Assembly (NCBI RefSeq): GCF_000934605.2
Contig: NZ_CP010897.2
Coordinates: forward strand, 3,038,001 to 3,102,000
DNA length: 64,000 nt
From: Pandoraea vervacti
GTDB taxonomy: Bacteria; Pseudomonadota; Gammaproteobacteria; Burkholderiales; Burkholderiaceae
Reading direction: 5' to 3'
The position numbers were made by a program, and so were the translations under genes. Below are positions 56,752-64,000 of the stretch, one piece after another. Each line of letters begins with the position of its first letter. Position 1 is the stretch's first letter. Below the pieces are notes generated by a model. It was not told the origin of the DNA, ran no database searches, and saw only the letters and a list, made by a program, of their open reading frames with translations.

Positions 56752-57894
56752 ATGACCTCCCAATGGCGTGATCTTCTGCCGCAAGCGGCAGCCGCTTCCC
56801 TGTCCGATATTTCGTCCGACGCACGTGCCGTCCAGTTCGATGCACTGCGCGCGGGCAGTTTCGTGTCGCTCGCGAGCGACACCGGGCTCATTGCCGTGAA
56901 CGGCGCCGACGCCGCCGCGTTCCTGCACGGTCAACTGACCAACGACGTCGAGCGCCTGTCGCCGGTGCAGGCGCGTCTGGCCGGCTATTGCTCAGCCAAG
57001 GGGCGTCTGCTCGCGACCTTCCTCATGTGGCGCGACACATCGCCCGAGGCGACCCTCTATCTCGCGAGCGACGCCTCCGTACAGGCCGCCGTCCAGAAGC
57101 GCCTGTCGATGTTCGTGCTGCGCGCCAAGGCCAAGCTCACCGACGGCACGGCAACGCACGTCCTGCTGCAAGTCGGCGGTCCTGCGGCCGAGGCCGTGCT
57201 CACCCGCACGTTCGCCTCGCTGCCGACGGCGCCGCTCGTTGCCGTGCATGCCACGATGGGCGATGCGCCGGTCAATGCCACGAGCCTGATCCGCTTGCCG
57301 GACGCGGGCGTCGCGCGCTCGCTGTCGCGCTTCCTGTGGAGCGTGCCCATCGCGCAGGCGCAGGACGTCTGGAACGCGCTCGTGCAAACCGAGGGCGTCG
57401 TTGCGGTCGACCCGGCGATTGCCGCCTGGCTCGATGTGCAAAGCGGCGTCGCGCGCGTGACGGCAGCCACGCAGGAACAGTTCGTGCCGCAGATGATCAA
57501 CTGGGAAGTCGTCGGTGGCGTGAACTTCCGCAAGGGCTGCTATCCCGGCCAGGAGGTGGTGGCCCGCAGCCAGTATCGCGGCACCATCAAGCGCCGGTTG
57601 CATCTCGCGCATGTCGAGGGCGAGCCGCCGTTGCCGGGACAGGCGTTGATCGAATCGAGCGACGCGGATCAGCCTTGCGGCATGGTCGTTCAGGCCGCGC
57701 CCGCGCCGAATGGCGGCTTCGACGTCCTCGTCGAGGTGAAACTCGCCGCACGTGAGACCGACGACGTGCGGATCGGCTCGGTGGACGGACCGGCGCTGGC
57801 GTTTGCCGATCTGCCGTATGCGATCATCGATCCGACCGAAACGCCGGGTGCATCAACGGCGTCGGCAGGGTCGGCCGCGTCATCTGCGCCCTGA
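56752..57894 (+). CDS. ygfZ: Folate-binding YgfZ/GcvT-family protein
   Basis: A 380-residue YgfZ-type protein. The key motif KGCYPGQEVVARS with the functional Cys is at about 261-273, followed by YRGTIKRRLHLAHVEG; the N-terminal AAFLHGQLTNDVERL and FMWRD segments match the GcvT-like fold. YgfZ proteins assist Fe-S cluster assembly in a folate-dependent way. The C-terminus ends in an Ala/Ser tail (STASAGSAASSAP). It is divergent from mltG, with 196 bases between starts. Confidence 0.93.
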   Translation: MTSQWRDLLPQAAAASLSDISSDARAVQFDALRAGSFVSLASDTGLIAVNGADAAAFLHGQLTNDVERLSPVQARLAGYCSAKGRLLATFLMWRDTSPEATLYLASDASVQAAVQKRLSMFVLRAKAKLTDGTATHVLLQVGGPAAEAVLTRTFASLPTAPLVAVHATMGDAPVNATSLIRLPDAGVARSLSRFLWSVPIAQAQDVWNALVQTEGVVAVDPAIAAWLDVQSGVARVTAATQEQFVPQMINWEVVGGVNFRKGCYPGQEVVARSQYRGTIKRRLHLAHVEGEPPLPGQALIESSDADQPCGMVVQAAPAPNGGFDVLVEVKLAARETDDVRIGSVDGPALAFADLPYAIIDPTETPGASTASAGSAASSAP

Positions 57895-57913
57895 TTCGGT
57901 CTGCCCGCAACGG

Positions 57914-58261
57914 ATGGACTGTTACGTCTACTATCGCGTCTCGCCGCAGCACGCCAAGGCCGCTCATCAGGCTGTTATGCAGCTCTTCGCGCTGGCGGCG
58001 GCGCGCTTTGGCGTCGTCGGTCGCATTCAGTCGCGTGCGGATGCGTCGGCCAATGAGGTCGCCAGTGCGGCCGCCGACCCTGGCGCCAACGACGCGCCAG
58101 GCATGCAAACGTGGATGGAGCGCTACGACGACGTCGGTCCCGCTTTCGTCACCGCGCTGCCTGAACTGGTTGCCGAGGCCGGTCTCGCCTCGCTGGTGGA
58201 CGGTGAGCGCCACGTCGAGTGCTTCGTCGATCTCCCGCCCCCCCTCCCTCCATGTGCCTGA
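57914..58261 (+). CDS. DUF4936-like small protein
   Basis: A 115-residue protein beginning MDCYVYYRVSPQHAKAAHQA with WMERYDDVGPAFVTALPELV and HVECFVDLP near the end, which look like the DUF4936 family of beta-proteobacteria. No function is known. It starts 19 bases after ygfZ and its stop overlaps the next gene by ten bases, so the three genes likely form an operon. The Pro-rich end PPPLPPCA is unusual and may mean the natural C-terminus is ragged. Confidence 0.7.
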   Translation: MDCYVYYRVSPQHAKAAHQAVMQLFALAAARFGVVGRIQSRADASANEVASAAADPGANDAPGMQTWMERYDDVGPAFVTALPELVAEAGLASLVDGERHVECFVDLPPPLPPCA

Positions 58262-59124
58262 TCGTTTTTTCCTGGCAACCTGAAGCCGCTACGCCGCTCG
58301 TTGTGCTCGCCAATCGAGACGAATTCTTCGAGCGCCCCGCCGAGCCGATGCACTGGTGGTCCGATCGACCCGACGTGCTCGCCGGGCGCGACCTGCGGGG
58401 CGGAGGCACGTGGATGGGCGTGAACCGCGCCGGGCGCTTCGCCGCACTGACGAACTTCCGCGATGGTCGCGCGCCCATGACGCCCAAGGACACGCCGTCG
58501 CGAGGCCTGCTCGTGTCCGCCATGCTCGACGCGACCTCGTTCGACGATGACCTGATGCGTATCGAAAAACACGCGCACGAGTACGCGGGGTTCAATCTGC
58601 TGGCGGGAGATTTGCCGGCGGGCAAGCTGTACTGGCTGGGCAATCGCGAGACCGGCGAGACTGGTGACAGCGGCGAGAGCGGTGACAGGGGCGAGGCCGC
58701 CGGGCCAACCGCGCTGCCCGTCGCACATCCGATCACCCCGGGGATTCACGGCCTGTCGAACGCGCTGCTCGATACGCCCTGGCCAAAGCTGGTGAGCCGG
58801 CGCGATGCGCTGCGCAATGCGCTGCATGACGGCGCCGATGCGGCGACACTGCTGCGAATCATGCGCGACCCGACGCAGGCCGCAGACGACCAATTGCCCG
58901 AGACCGGCGTCCCCCTCGAATGGGAACGCGCTCTCTCGGCCGCGTTCATTGCGTCACCCGCCTACGGCACACGATGCACCACGCTGCTTCGCTATCACCG
59001 TGACGGCGCCATCGAAATGACCGAAGCCACGATCTCGCCTGGCCAATTGCCGGAATCATTGTCCAACCGGCGCGATTTTGTCTTCAACGTGCCGTCGATC
59101 GCTTTAGCCCCATCCCACGCCTGA
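58252..59124 (+). CDS. NRDE-family protein (TANGO2-like)
   Basis: A 290-residue NRDE/TANGO2 family protein. Met is followed directly by Cys (MCLIVFSW), as in the family, consistent with an N-terminal nucleophile; VVLANRDEFFERPAEPMHWW is the name-giving NRDE motif and GGGTWMGVNRAGRFAALTNF follows. The role in bacteria is poorly defined; the eukaryotic homologue has been linked to haem or lipid handling. A collagen-like insert, GETGDSGESGDRGEA (near residues 135-149), is encoded by a 9 bp array and sits in a loop between conserved blocks. Confidence 0.88.
   Translation: MCLIVFSWQPEAATPLVVLANRDEFFERPAEPMHWWSDRPDVLAGRDLRGGGTWMGVNRAGRFAALTNFRDGRAPMTPKDTPSRGLLVSAMLDATSFDDDLMRIEKHAHEYAGFNLLAGDLPAGKLYWLGNRETGETGDSGESGDRGEAAGPTALPVAHPITPGIHGLSNALLDTPWPKLVSRRDALRNALHDGADAATLLRIMRDPTQAADDQLPETGVPLEWERALSAAFIASPAYGTRCTTLLRYHRDGAIEMTEATISPGQLPESLSNRRDFVFNVPSIALAPSHA
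58654..58698 (+). repeat. 9 bp tandem repeat, five units, encoding collagen-like Gly-X-X
   Basis: Units GGCGAGACT, GGTGACAGC, GGCGAGAGC, GGTGACAGG and GGCGAGGCC keep frame in the NRDE gene. They are diverged relatives of the GGTGAGAGC unit found at 42446 and 54828. Confidence 0.8.
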
Positions 59125-59232
59125 TTTCGAGCACGAACGACGAAAACCGAAATAGGTTTCTCATTTCGCCCGCAAAAATGGGAAGCGCTATTTGCGTACT
59201 GTTTTCCGCGTTAACCTATTCGCTTTCGCCTC

Positions 59233-59258
59233 GACAAGCCATATTTAACGGGCTTGTC
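59233..59258 (+). terminator. Inverted repeat, possible terminator of the ygfZ-NRDE unit
   Basis: GACAAGCC and GGCTTGTC form a perfect 8 bp stem with a 10 nt loop, about 110 bases past the NRDE stop. A short T-run (ATTTT) begins eleven bases later, so it is at best a weak terminator and may be a binding site. Confidence 0.4.
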
Positions 59259-59301
59259 ACCAGGTAATTTTCTGATTTCTATAAAAAAACGCCACATTCT
59301 T

Positions 59302-59322
59302 CGACGAACAATCATTTCGTCG
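59302..59322. promoter_or_regulatory. Operator-like inverted repeat at the cluster promoter
   Basis: CGACGAA-N7-TTCGTCG is a perfect 7 bp dyad covering the expected -35 region of the TATAAT promoter at 59336. A dimeric regulator bound here could block or recruit RNA polymerase. Confidence 0.5.
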
Positions 59323-59335
59323 CCTTACATTTGGC

Positions 59336-59341
59336 TATAAT
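59336..59341 (+). promoter_or_regulatory. Perfect -10 element of the cluster promoter
   Basis: TATAAT at 59336-59341 is exact, in AT-rich sequence. No good -35 hexamer is found at 16-18 bases upstream, so activator dependence is possible. The predicted leader to the first gene is about 105 bases. Confidence 0.5.
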
Positions 59342-59455
59342 TGCACGCCAAACTTTTTGGGATGCTATGAAAAAGCACGACGCGGTACAGCGTCGGCTTT
59401 GACGCCAGATCCGGCTGTATAGAGCGGCAGTCGGGGTAACGCATTAAACGGAGCA

Positions 59456-60346
59456 ATGCATCCGTGGCATAGCAAAGCGGTAATCGCTTATTTTCCAATT
59501 CCAGCCATGCCAGAAAAATACGACGCGCGAATCAGGGGTCGCGCGCCACAATGGACTTCGGGGGAAGTCTCCATTGAGGATTCTCTGCCACAGCCGGCAG
59601 TTGCCGAAACAGCGGCGGCTGCGGCAATGGCAGACATTGTCGCGCGCTGGTCGCTGCCAGTGCGCCGGTGGGCCTATCGTCAGACAGGCGCAGCCGCTTC
59701 CGGTAAGCCCGACGTGGGCATCGTCGATCCGATGCTTAGGCGCCGGCTGAGCCCCCTCGCCAGACTCGCCTTGTCGGCCGCTGCCGCCTGCGGCCCGCTG
59801 CCGCACGCTTGTCGCATCGTCTATGCGTCGCAACACGGCGAAATCCAGCGCACCACCCAGATGCTCGAAGCGCTCGCGCGAGGCGAACCGCCCTCCCCTA
59901 CGGCTTTCAGCCTGTCCGTCCTCAATGCGACGCCCGGCGTCCTGAGCATTGCGCGAAAGGACCATTCGGCCATCAACGCCATTACCGCTGGCGACGACAC
60001 ACTCGGCTATGCACTGCTCGATGCATGGACACAGCTACGCGAGACGCCGGCATCCCCCGTGTTGCTCATCCACGCGTTCGAAGCGCCGCCGGCCTGCTAC
60101 GGACCGACCGCACGACAAGTCGACGACGCCGGGAACGCGTTGGCCATCCTGATGGAATCCGATGCCCCGGCGAGACTGACCTGCACGATGCATCTGCCCG
60201 CGCGACGCACCGCGCACGCGGAGCCGCGCTCGCAAAGCACCAGCCTCGTCACGTCCCTTCTGGGCGGAGGCAGCGACCGGTGGCGCGGTGAGTGTCACGA
60301 CTGGCAGTGGGAATGGCAAGAGGATGCTCAGCATGCGCGCGACTGA
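59456..60346 (+). CDS. Beta-ketoacyl synthase-like / chain-length-factor protein
   Basis: A 296-residue protein resembling the short beta-ketoacyl synthase-like proteins that open aryl-polyene-type clusters. LACRIVYASQHGEI-type and VLSIARKDHSAINAITAGDD segments resemble a ketosynthase fold, but the full catalytic triad is not evident, so it may be a non-catalytic partner of another ketosynthase. First gene of the cluster. The ATG at 59456 has GGAG only two bases before it; a start at 59507 (MPEKYDARIRG) is possible. Confidence 0.75.
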   Translation: MHPWHSKAVIAYFPIPAMPEKYDARIRGRAPQWTSGEVSIEDSLPQPAVAETAAAAAMADIVARWSLPVRRWAYRQTGAAASGKPDVGIVDPMLRRRLSPLARLALSAAAACGPLPHACRIVYASQHGEIQRTTQMLEALARGEPPSPTAFSLSVLNATPGVLSIARKDHSAINAITAGDDTLGYALLDAWTQLRETPASPVLLIHAFEAPPACYGPTARQVDDAGNALAILMESDAPARLTCTMHLPARRTAHAEPRSQSTSLVTSLLGGGSDRWRGECHDWQWEWQEDAQHARD

Positions 60347-61238
60347 CACGGGATGGAAGTTCCAGACCACACGGCGCCACGCGGCGGCTCTGCTCCTGTG
60401 GGCATGCTTCGCGGTGGGCGGTCTTGTCTTTTCGCTGGTGATCTTTCCGGGACTGCTGTTACTGCCAATATCGACGCGTTTGCGCCGGCGATACGCGATG
60501 GCGCTGGTCCATCGGTGTTTCGCGGCATTGGTGGCCAGTTGCCGTGCGCTCGGCGTGATGCGCTTCGAATTTCACAACGTCGAGACACTGCGTCATCTCG
60601 GGCGGGCAATCGTGATCGCCAACCACCCGTCGTATCTGGATGTCGTCGTTCTGCTCGCGTTGATGCCCCGCGCTTGTTGCATCGTGACGAGCCGACATTG
60701 GCGAAACCCGCTTTTTGCGGGCATTGTTCGTTCCGCCGGATACCTGCGCAACGATGGCGGGCCATCGCTCGTGAGCGCGAGCCATGCGTCGCTCGCGGAC
60801 GACGTGCCGCTCATCGTATTCCCCGAAGGCACACGAAGCCCGTCGCGGGGACGGCTCGGCAAATTCTCCCGTGGATTCGCGCATATCGCACTGGCACATC
60901 GCTGCCCGATCCTTCCGGTCCTTATCGATTGCGATCCGCCCGCCTATACCAAACAACACCGCTGGTATTCGGTGTCGCCGCAGAGGCCGACACTGCACGT
61001 TCGCGTGCTGGAAACCGATATCGGTACGCAGAGCCTTGGCCAGCAAGGCGAGGCTGCCGGCGCGCACCTCAATCCGATCCCGCAGCCCTCATCGAAGGCA
61101 ACCACGCCCGCGCACACCGACACGGGGTCTGCCCCGACGCACGGTGACGTGACACCTCTGGCTGCGAGACGCCTGACCGCATTCGCGGAACATTTTTTCA
61201 TCGATCAGATTTCTCGACATGGCTTCACTAGAACTTGA
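60333..61238 (+). CDS. Lysophospholipid/1-acylglycerol-3-phosphate acyltransferase family protein
   Basis: About 301 residues. A hydrophobic N-terminal segment (AALLLWACFAVGGLVFSLVI) anchors it in the membrane; the acyltransferase motifs are NHPSYLDVV (HxxxxD) and VFPEGTRSPS, the latter binding glycerol phosphate in PlsC relatives. In aryl-polyene-like clusters such enzymes attach the acyl chain to a lipid anchor. ATG 60333 has GAGG nine bases upstream; ATG 60324 is immediately after GAGG. It overlaps the preceding gene by 14 bases and the next gene by 20, in keeping with tight coupling. Confidence 0.85.
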   Translation: MRATDTGWKFQTTRRHAAALLLWACFAVGGLVFSLVIFPGLLLLPISTRLRRRYAMALVHRCFAALVASCRALGVMRFEFHNVETLRHLGRAIVIANHPSYLDVVVLLALMPRACCIVTSRHWRNPLFAGIVRSAGYLRNDGGPSLVSASHASLADDVPLIVFPEGTRSPSRGRLGKFSRGFAHIALAHRCPILPVLIDCDPPAYTKQHRWYSVSPQRPTLHVRVLETDIGTQSLGQQGEAAGAHLNPIPQPSSKATTPAHTDTGSAPTHGDVTPLAARRLTAFAEHFFIDQISRHGFTRT

Positions 61239-61482
61239 GATCAAGCAATTGATCGTCGATGGGCTCGAATTAGAGGACATCGGCGTGGACGACATCACGG
61301 ACGATATTCCGTTGTTTGGCGACGGCCTGGGCCTGGACTCCATTGACGCGCTTGAGCTCGGCATTGCCTTGCGCAAGCGCTTCGGCTTGCAAATCGAATC
61401 AAACGACGAGGCCGCTCGCGCGCAGTTCCGCAGCGTATCCACCCTTGCCCAATTGTTGCGCGAACGCGGTTGCGCCCAGTAA
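61219..61482 (+). CDS. Acyl carrier protein (first)
   Basis: An 87-residue acyl carrier protein. The phosphopantetheine-attachment serine is in GLGLDSIDALELGIAL (DSID motif), near residue 41, with acidic helix II as usual. It is distinct from the housekeeping AcpP in the surrounding residues and belongs to the cluster. It begins inside the acyltransferase gene. Confidence 0.92.
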   Translation: MASLELEIKQLIVDGLELEDIGVDDITDDIPLFGDGLGLDSIDALELGIALRKRFGLQIESNDEAARAQFRSVSTLAQLLRERGCAQ

Positions 61483-61494
61483 GGAAAGAAAGAA

Positions 61495-61761
61495 ATGACC
61501 CCATTGACGTTGCCCCTCACGGACGAAGACATTCTTTCGCGGTTGCGCACCATTTTGCACGACACGTTCGAAATCGAGCCCGAACGCGTCACGCCAGAAG
61601 CGCACCTTTTCGAAGCGTTGGATCTCGACAGCATCGACGCGGTGGATCTGGCCATTCAGCTTCAGCGCATGACCGGCAAACGTATCAAGTCGGAAGATTT
61701 CAAAAGCGTTCGCACTGTCGCCGATGTGATCGCGGCAGTCCATACGCTGCTCAACGACTGA
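61495..61761 (+). CDS. Acyl carrier protein (second)
   Basis: An 88-residue acyl carrier protein with the modification site in ALDLDSIDAVDLAIQL. It follows the first carrier by 12 bases behind AAGGAAAGAAAG. The two proteins differ in sequence outside the DSID core, so they may serve different steps such as starter loading and elongation. Confidence 0.92.
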   Translation: MTPLTLPLTDEDILSRLRTILHDTFEIEPERVTPEAHLFEALDLDSIDAVDLAIQLQRMTGKRIKSEDFKSVRTVADVIAAVHTLLND

Positions 61762-61770
61762 CGAACGAGC

Positions 61771-62433
61771 ATGCCGCAAATTCACGCCAACGCGTCGGCG
61801 TCGTTGCCACACGCCGCCTCGAAGAAGGGGCGATGGCAGTCGCTCGTTGCCGCGCTCGCGTATCCGATGCTGATCCTCGCCGGGATAACATTGCTCGCCC
61901 CTCGATACATCGCGCTGATGCTGCTCGTCGGGCTGTTTTTGCGATACCGGGGAAATCTGCGCACTCAACGGCTGCTGATGCCAGCAGAATGGATCGCCGC
62001 CGGCGGACTGGGGGCGCTGGCCTGCGCGACGGCGTTGAGCAACAGCGAAATGCTGCTGCGGTGCTATCCCGTTGCGGTCAATATCGGCATGGGGGTGACG
62101 TTCGCCCTGTCGCTGCGCGCGCCCGTCTCAATGGTCGAAAGGATCGCCCGGCTGCATCAACCGGATCTGCCGGCCGACGCTTCGCCTTACCTACGTGCCG
62201 TGACACGCGTGTGGATCGCGTTTTTCGTCATCAACGGCAGTATCGCGCTTTGCACCGCGTTCTGGGCGTCGCGCGAGATATGGTCGCTGTACAACGGTGG
62301 CATTGCCTACGTGCTCATTGGCCTGTTGTTCGCGGGCGAGTGGCTGTATCGCCGTCGCATGCTTGCACACAAAGCGGGAGAAGCGATGGAAAAGCGATCC
62401 GGCGCGGTAACCGCACAGGACCGGCGCCCATGA
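61771..62433 (+). CDS. Cluster membrane protein (COG4648-like)
   Basis: A 220-residue inner-membrane protein with about five hydrophobic segments, including AALAYPMLILAGITLLAP, YIALMLLVGLFLRYRG, AAGGLGALACATALSNSE, IGMGVTFALSL and GGIAYVLIGLLFAGEWLYRR. Similar proteins are found in aryl-polyene-type clusters and their function is unknown. Its stop overlaps the ligase start. Confidence 0.72.
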   Translation: MPQIHANASASLPHAASKKGRWQSLVAALAYPMLILAGITLLAPRYIALMLLVGLFLRYRGNLRTQRLLMPAEWIAAGGLGALACATALSNSEMLLRCYPVAVNIGMGVTFALSLRAPVSMVERIARLHQPDLPADASPYLRAVTRVWIAFFVINGSIALCTAFWASREIWSLYNGGIAYVLIGLLFAGEWLYRRRMLAHKAGEAMEKRSGAVTAQDRRP

Positions 62434-64000
62434 ACGCGTTGCAGTCGTCGGCCCAGCCGTCGCACGCATGCCGTTCACTGGCAGAATTGCTGACGCCCCC
62501 TTCCGACCCGGCCCGGGTGATATGCATCGACGCGCAGGACACGTGCACGCCGCACACGTCGCTGAGCGCCGGGGCGTGGCACGCCCGCGTTACGACATTG
62601 CGTGATGCATGGGCAACGCGCCCTTCGCAACGTCTCGCGCTATGCCTGGACGACCCGCTCGACATGAGTTGCGCACTGTTTGCGGCGTGGGCAGCCGGAA
62701 AAACGCCGGTCGTCTTGCCCAACTTGCTTGCCCGGACACGCGCGGATCTTGCGTTTGCCTATGACGAAGCGATCGACACCGAAAGCCTCGCGCAAGTCAT
62801 GCTCGCCCGCGACCATACGAAGCCCGTCGGTTTGCGCTCGACGGGCCTGTCCCCGGCTTGCAGATTGGCGATCTACACATCCGGGAGCACCGGGGAGCCG
62901 AAGGCGGTCGTCAAGACACTCCGTCAACTCGACGACGAGGTGCAGACCCTGCATCGCCACTGGGGCAAGCGACTGGAGAACGGCATTGTCGTGGCGAGCG
63001 TGCCATGCCATCACATCTATGGTCTGTGGTTCCGCATTCTCTGGCCACTGGCCGCCGGCGTACCCTTTGCCCGCCAGACCTTTGCCGAGCCGTCGCATGC
63101 CAGCGTCTGGCGACGCTGGCCCAACGTCATATGGATTGCGGGTCCCGCGCAGCTGACCCGGTGGCCGGCGTTGATCGGCGACGGCCCGTGGATTGACGCA
63201 CCCCACATGGCCTTCTCCTCCGGCGGACCGCTTCCCGCCGAGGCTGCGCGGCAATATGTCGGTCTGACGCGCCACGCCGCCACTGACGCGCATGCGGCGC
63301 AGGCGCCGATCGAAGTGTTCGGCAGCACGGAGACGGGTGGCATTGCCTGGCGGCAGCAGGACGCGTCATCCGATTGGACGCCGCTCGGCGACACGCGTAT
63401 TCGGGTCGGCGACACAGGAGCGCTGGAGATCTGTTCGCCACGTGTGGGCGACGGTCAATGGTGGCGTACCGATGACGGCGCTACCCTCCATGCCGATGGA
63501 ACCTTCGCCTTGACGGGACGACTCGATCGCGTCGTCAAGATCGAGGGCAAGCGGCTCGCCTTGCCAAGCGTGGAATCCGCCTTGGCGCGCCACGAGTGGG
63601 TGGACGCGGCAGCCGCCGCCATCGTGTCGGGACGACTGGCCGTGATTGTCGTACTGAACAACGCCGGCAACCGCGCGTGGGCCGAGCAATCGCTCAAGTC
63701 GGTGAGAGAGACGTTGCGCCGTTCACTCGCTGAAACGTTCGACGCAACCGTTTTGCCCAGACGCTGGCGTTTCCTGCCGGCACTGCCGATCAATGAACGC
63801 GGCAAGCGCACCGCCGCCGACCTGGCCGCCTGTTTCGCACCTGCCACGCCATGGATGCCCTCGGTGCTGGGCGTACGTCTAAGCGATGGCGATGAGGGAC
63901 ATGAGGCGCAGCGAGAAGGCGAAGCGTCGCCGTTCCGTGTCGTCTGTACCCTCCGTGTCCCCCCCGGGTTGGCGCACTTCGAAGGGCATTTCCCGGGGTT
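62430..64000 (+). CDS. Adenylate-forming acyl/aryl ligase with apparent C-terminal dehydratase, partial
   Basis: Runs off the right edge (523 complete codons visible). The adenylation domain shows LAIYTSGSTGEPKAVVKTL (P-loop), VPCHHIYGLWFRILWPLAAG, EVFGSTETGGIAWR, TDDGATLHADGTFALTGRLD and KIEGKRLALPSVESAL, and INERGKRTAADLAA with a conserved Lys. After about 490 residues the frame continues into RVPPGLAHFEGHFPG, the start of a FabZ/FabA-like hotdog dehydratase with its catalytic His. So the ligase and dehydratase appear fused. It would load an aryl starter onto a carrier protein and dehydrate the hydroxyacyl intermediate. ATG 62430 overlaps the preceding stop. Confidence 0.85.
   Translation, partial: MNALQSSAQPSHACRSLAELLTPPSDPARVICIDAQDTCTPHTSLSAGAWHARVTTLRDAWATRPSQRLALCLDDPLDMSCALFAAWAAGKTPVVLPNLLARTRADLAFAYDEAIDTESLAQVMLARDHTKPVGLRSTGLSPACRLAIYTSGSTGEPKAVVKTLRQLDDEVQTLHRHWGKRLENGIVVASVPCHHIYGLWFRILWPLAAGVPFARQTFAEPSHASVWRRWPNVIWIAGPAQLTRWPALIGDGPWIDAPHMAFSSGGPLPAEAARQYVGLTRHAATDAHAAQAPIEVFGSTETGGIAWRQQDASSDWTPLGDTRIRVGDTGALEICSPRVGDGQWWRTDDGATLHADGTFALTGRLDRVVKIEGKRLALPSVESALARHEWVDAAAAAIVSGRLAVIVVLNNAGNRAWAEQSLKSVRETLRRSLAETFDATVLPRRWRFLPALPINERGKRTAADLAACFAPATPWMPSVLGVRLSDGDEGHEAQREGEASPFRVVCTLRVPPGLAHFEGHFPG

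Larger units (their letters stand above)
59125..59455. other. 330 bp AT-rich region before the biosynthetic cluster
   Basis: No gene is supported; an 11-codon frame at 59367-59402 lacks evidence. The stretch is far AT-richer than its flanks and holds two inverted repeats, a perfect TATAAT, and a leader hairpin (CGACGC-ggtaca-GCGTCG around 59379-59396). It should contain the promoter of the downstream cluster. Confidence 0.6.

Noticed and set aside
59367..59402. An 11-codon possible leader peptide (MKKHDAVQRRL) before the polyene-type cluster
   Set aside because: No ribosome site and no run of a single regulatory amino acid; the nearby hairpin is short. Kept only as part of the leader description.

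Overview
This is a 64 kb stretch of GC-rich bacterial chromosome. Gene content (a succinyl-transferase arginine pathway, homogentisate catabolism, an mltG-tmk-holB-tatD block, an Rcs-like phosphorelay, a Csu-like pilus and an aryl-polyene-type cluster) points to a Burkholderiales beta-proteobacterium, plausibly Pandoraea or a close relative. That placement is inferred from protein character and could not be checked by search. I saw no rRNA, tRNA, insertion sequence, phage or CRISPR, so this looks like ordinary core or accessory chromosome rather than a recent island.

Layout. 0.1-5 kb: an FMN reductase, then astB and astD (minus) with astE divergent (plus). 5-9 kb: an orphan membrane protein, an AI-2E family exporter and a small uncertain ORF. 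9-13 kb: the homogentisate operon hmgA-fahA with a divergent LysR regulator. 13-18 kb: a hybrid sensor kinase with C-terminal receiver and Hpt domains, next to an RcsB-like regulator and a lipoprotein whose upstream region carries RcsB-box-like TAGGA motifs. 18-26 kb: TauE/SafE exporter, CaiB-type CoA-transferase, CorA, a Pat-type ligase/acetyltransferase, Dps and HdeD. 26.8-31.8 kb: a compact four-gene chaperone-usher (SCPU/Csu-like) pilus operon. 31.9-37.1 kb: astA, astC and a three-gene amino-acid ABC transporter, all on minus. 37-41.4 kb: an orphan acetolactate synthase-like enzyme with a divergent Lrp regulator, an exported peroxiredoxin and a hemolysin-III family protein. 41.5-45.3 kb: a sensorless hybrid kinase and a chemoreceptor. 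45.4-51.9 kb: acylphosphatase, a PepSY-flavodoxin-reductase fusion behind a Fur-box-like site, otsB-otsA and a crotonase. 52-57.9 kb: ankyrin lipoprotein, tatD-holB-tmk-mltG (minus) and divergent ygfZ. 57.9-59.1 kb: a DUF4936-like protein and an NRDE-domain protein. 59.4-64 kb: the start of an aryl-polyene/fatty-acid-like biosynthetic cluster that runs off the right edge inside a ligase that appears fused to a FabZ-like dehydratase.

How genes work together. Arginine import (36-34.7 kb) can feed the succinyl pathway, whose genes are split: astC-astA at 32-34.5 kb and astBD/astE at 0.8-5 kb, with about 27 kb between. The most unusual whole-window signal is a large set of short tandem arrays, mostly 9 bp units repeated 3-5 times with some of 10, 11 or 12 bp. 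Several lie just 3' of stop codons, often in the spacer between convergent genes, and others expand low-complexity protein segments. The pilus operon is flanked on both sides by arrays with an exact 11 bp period.
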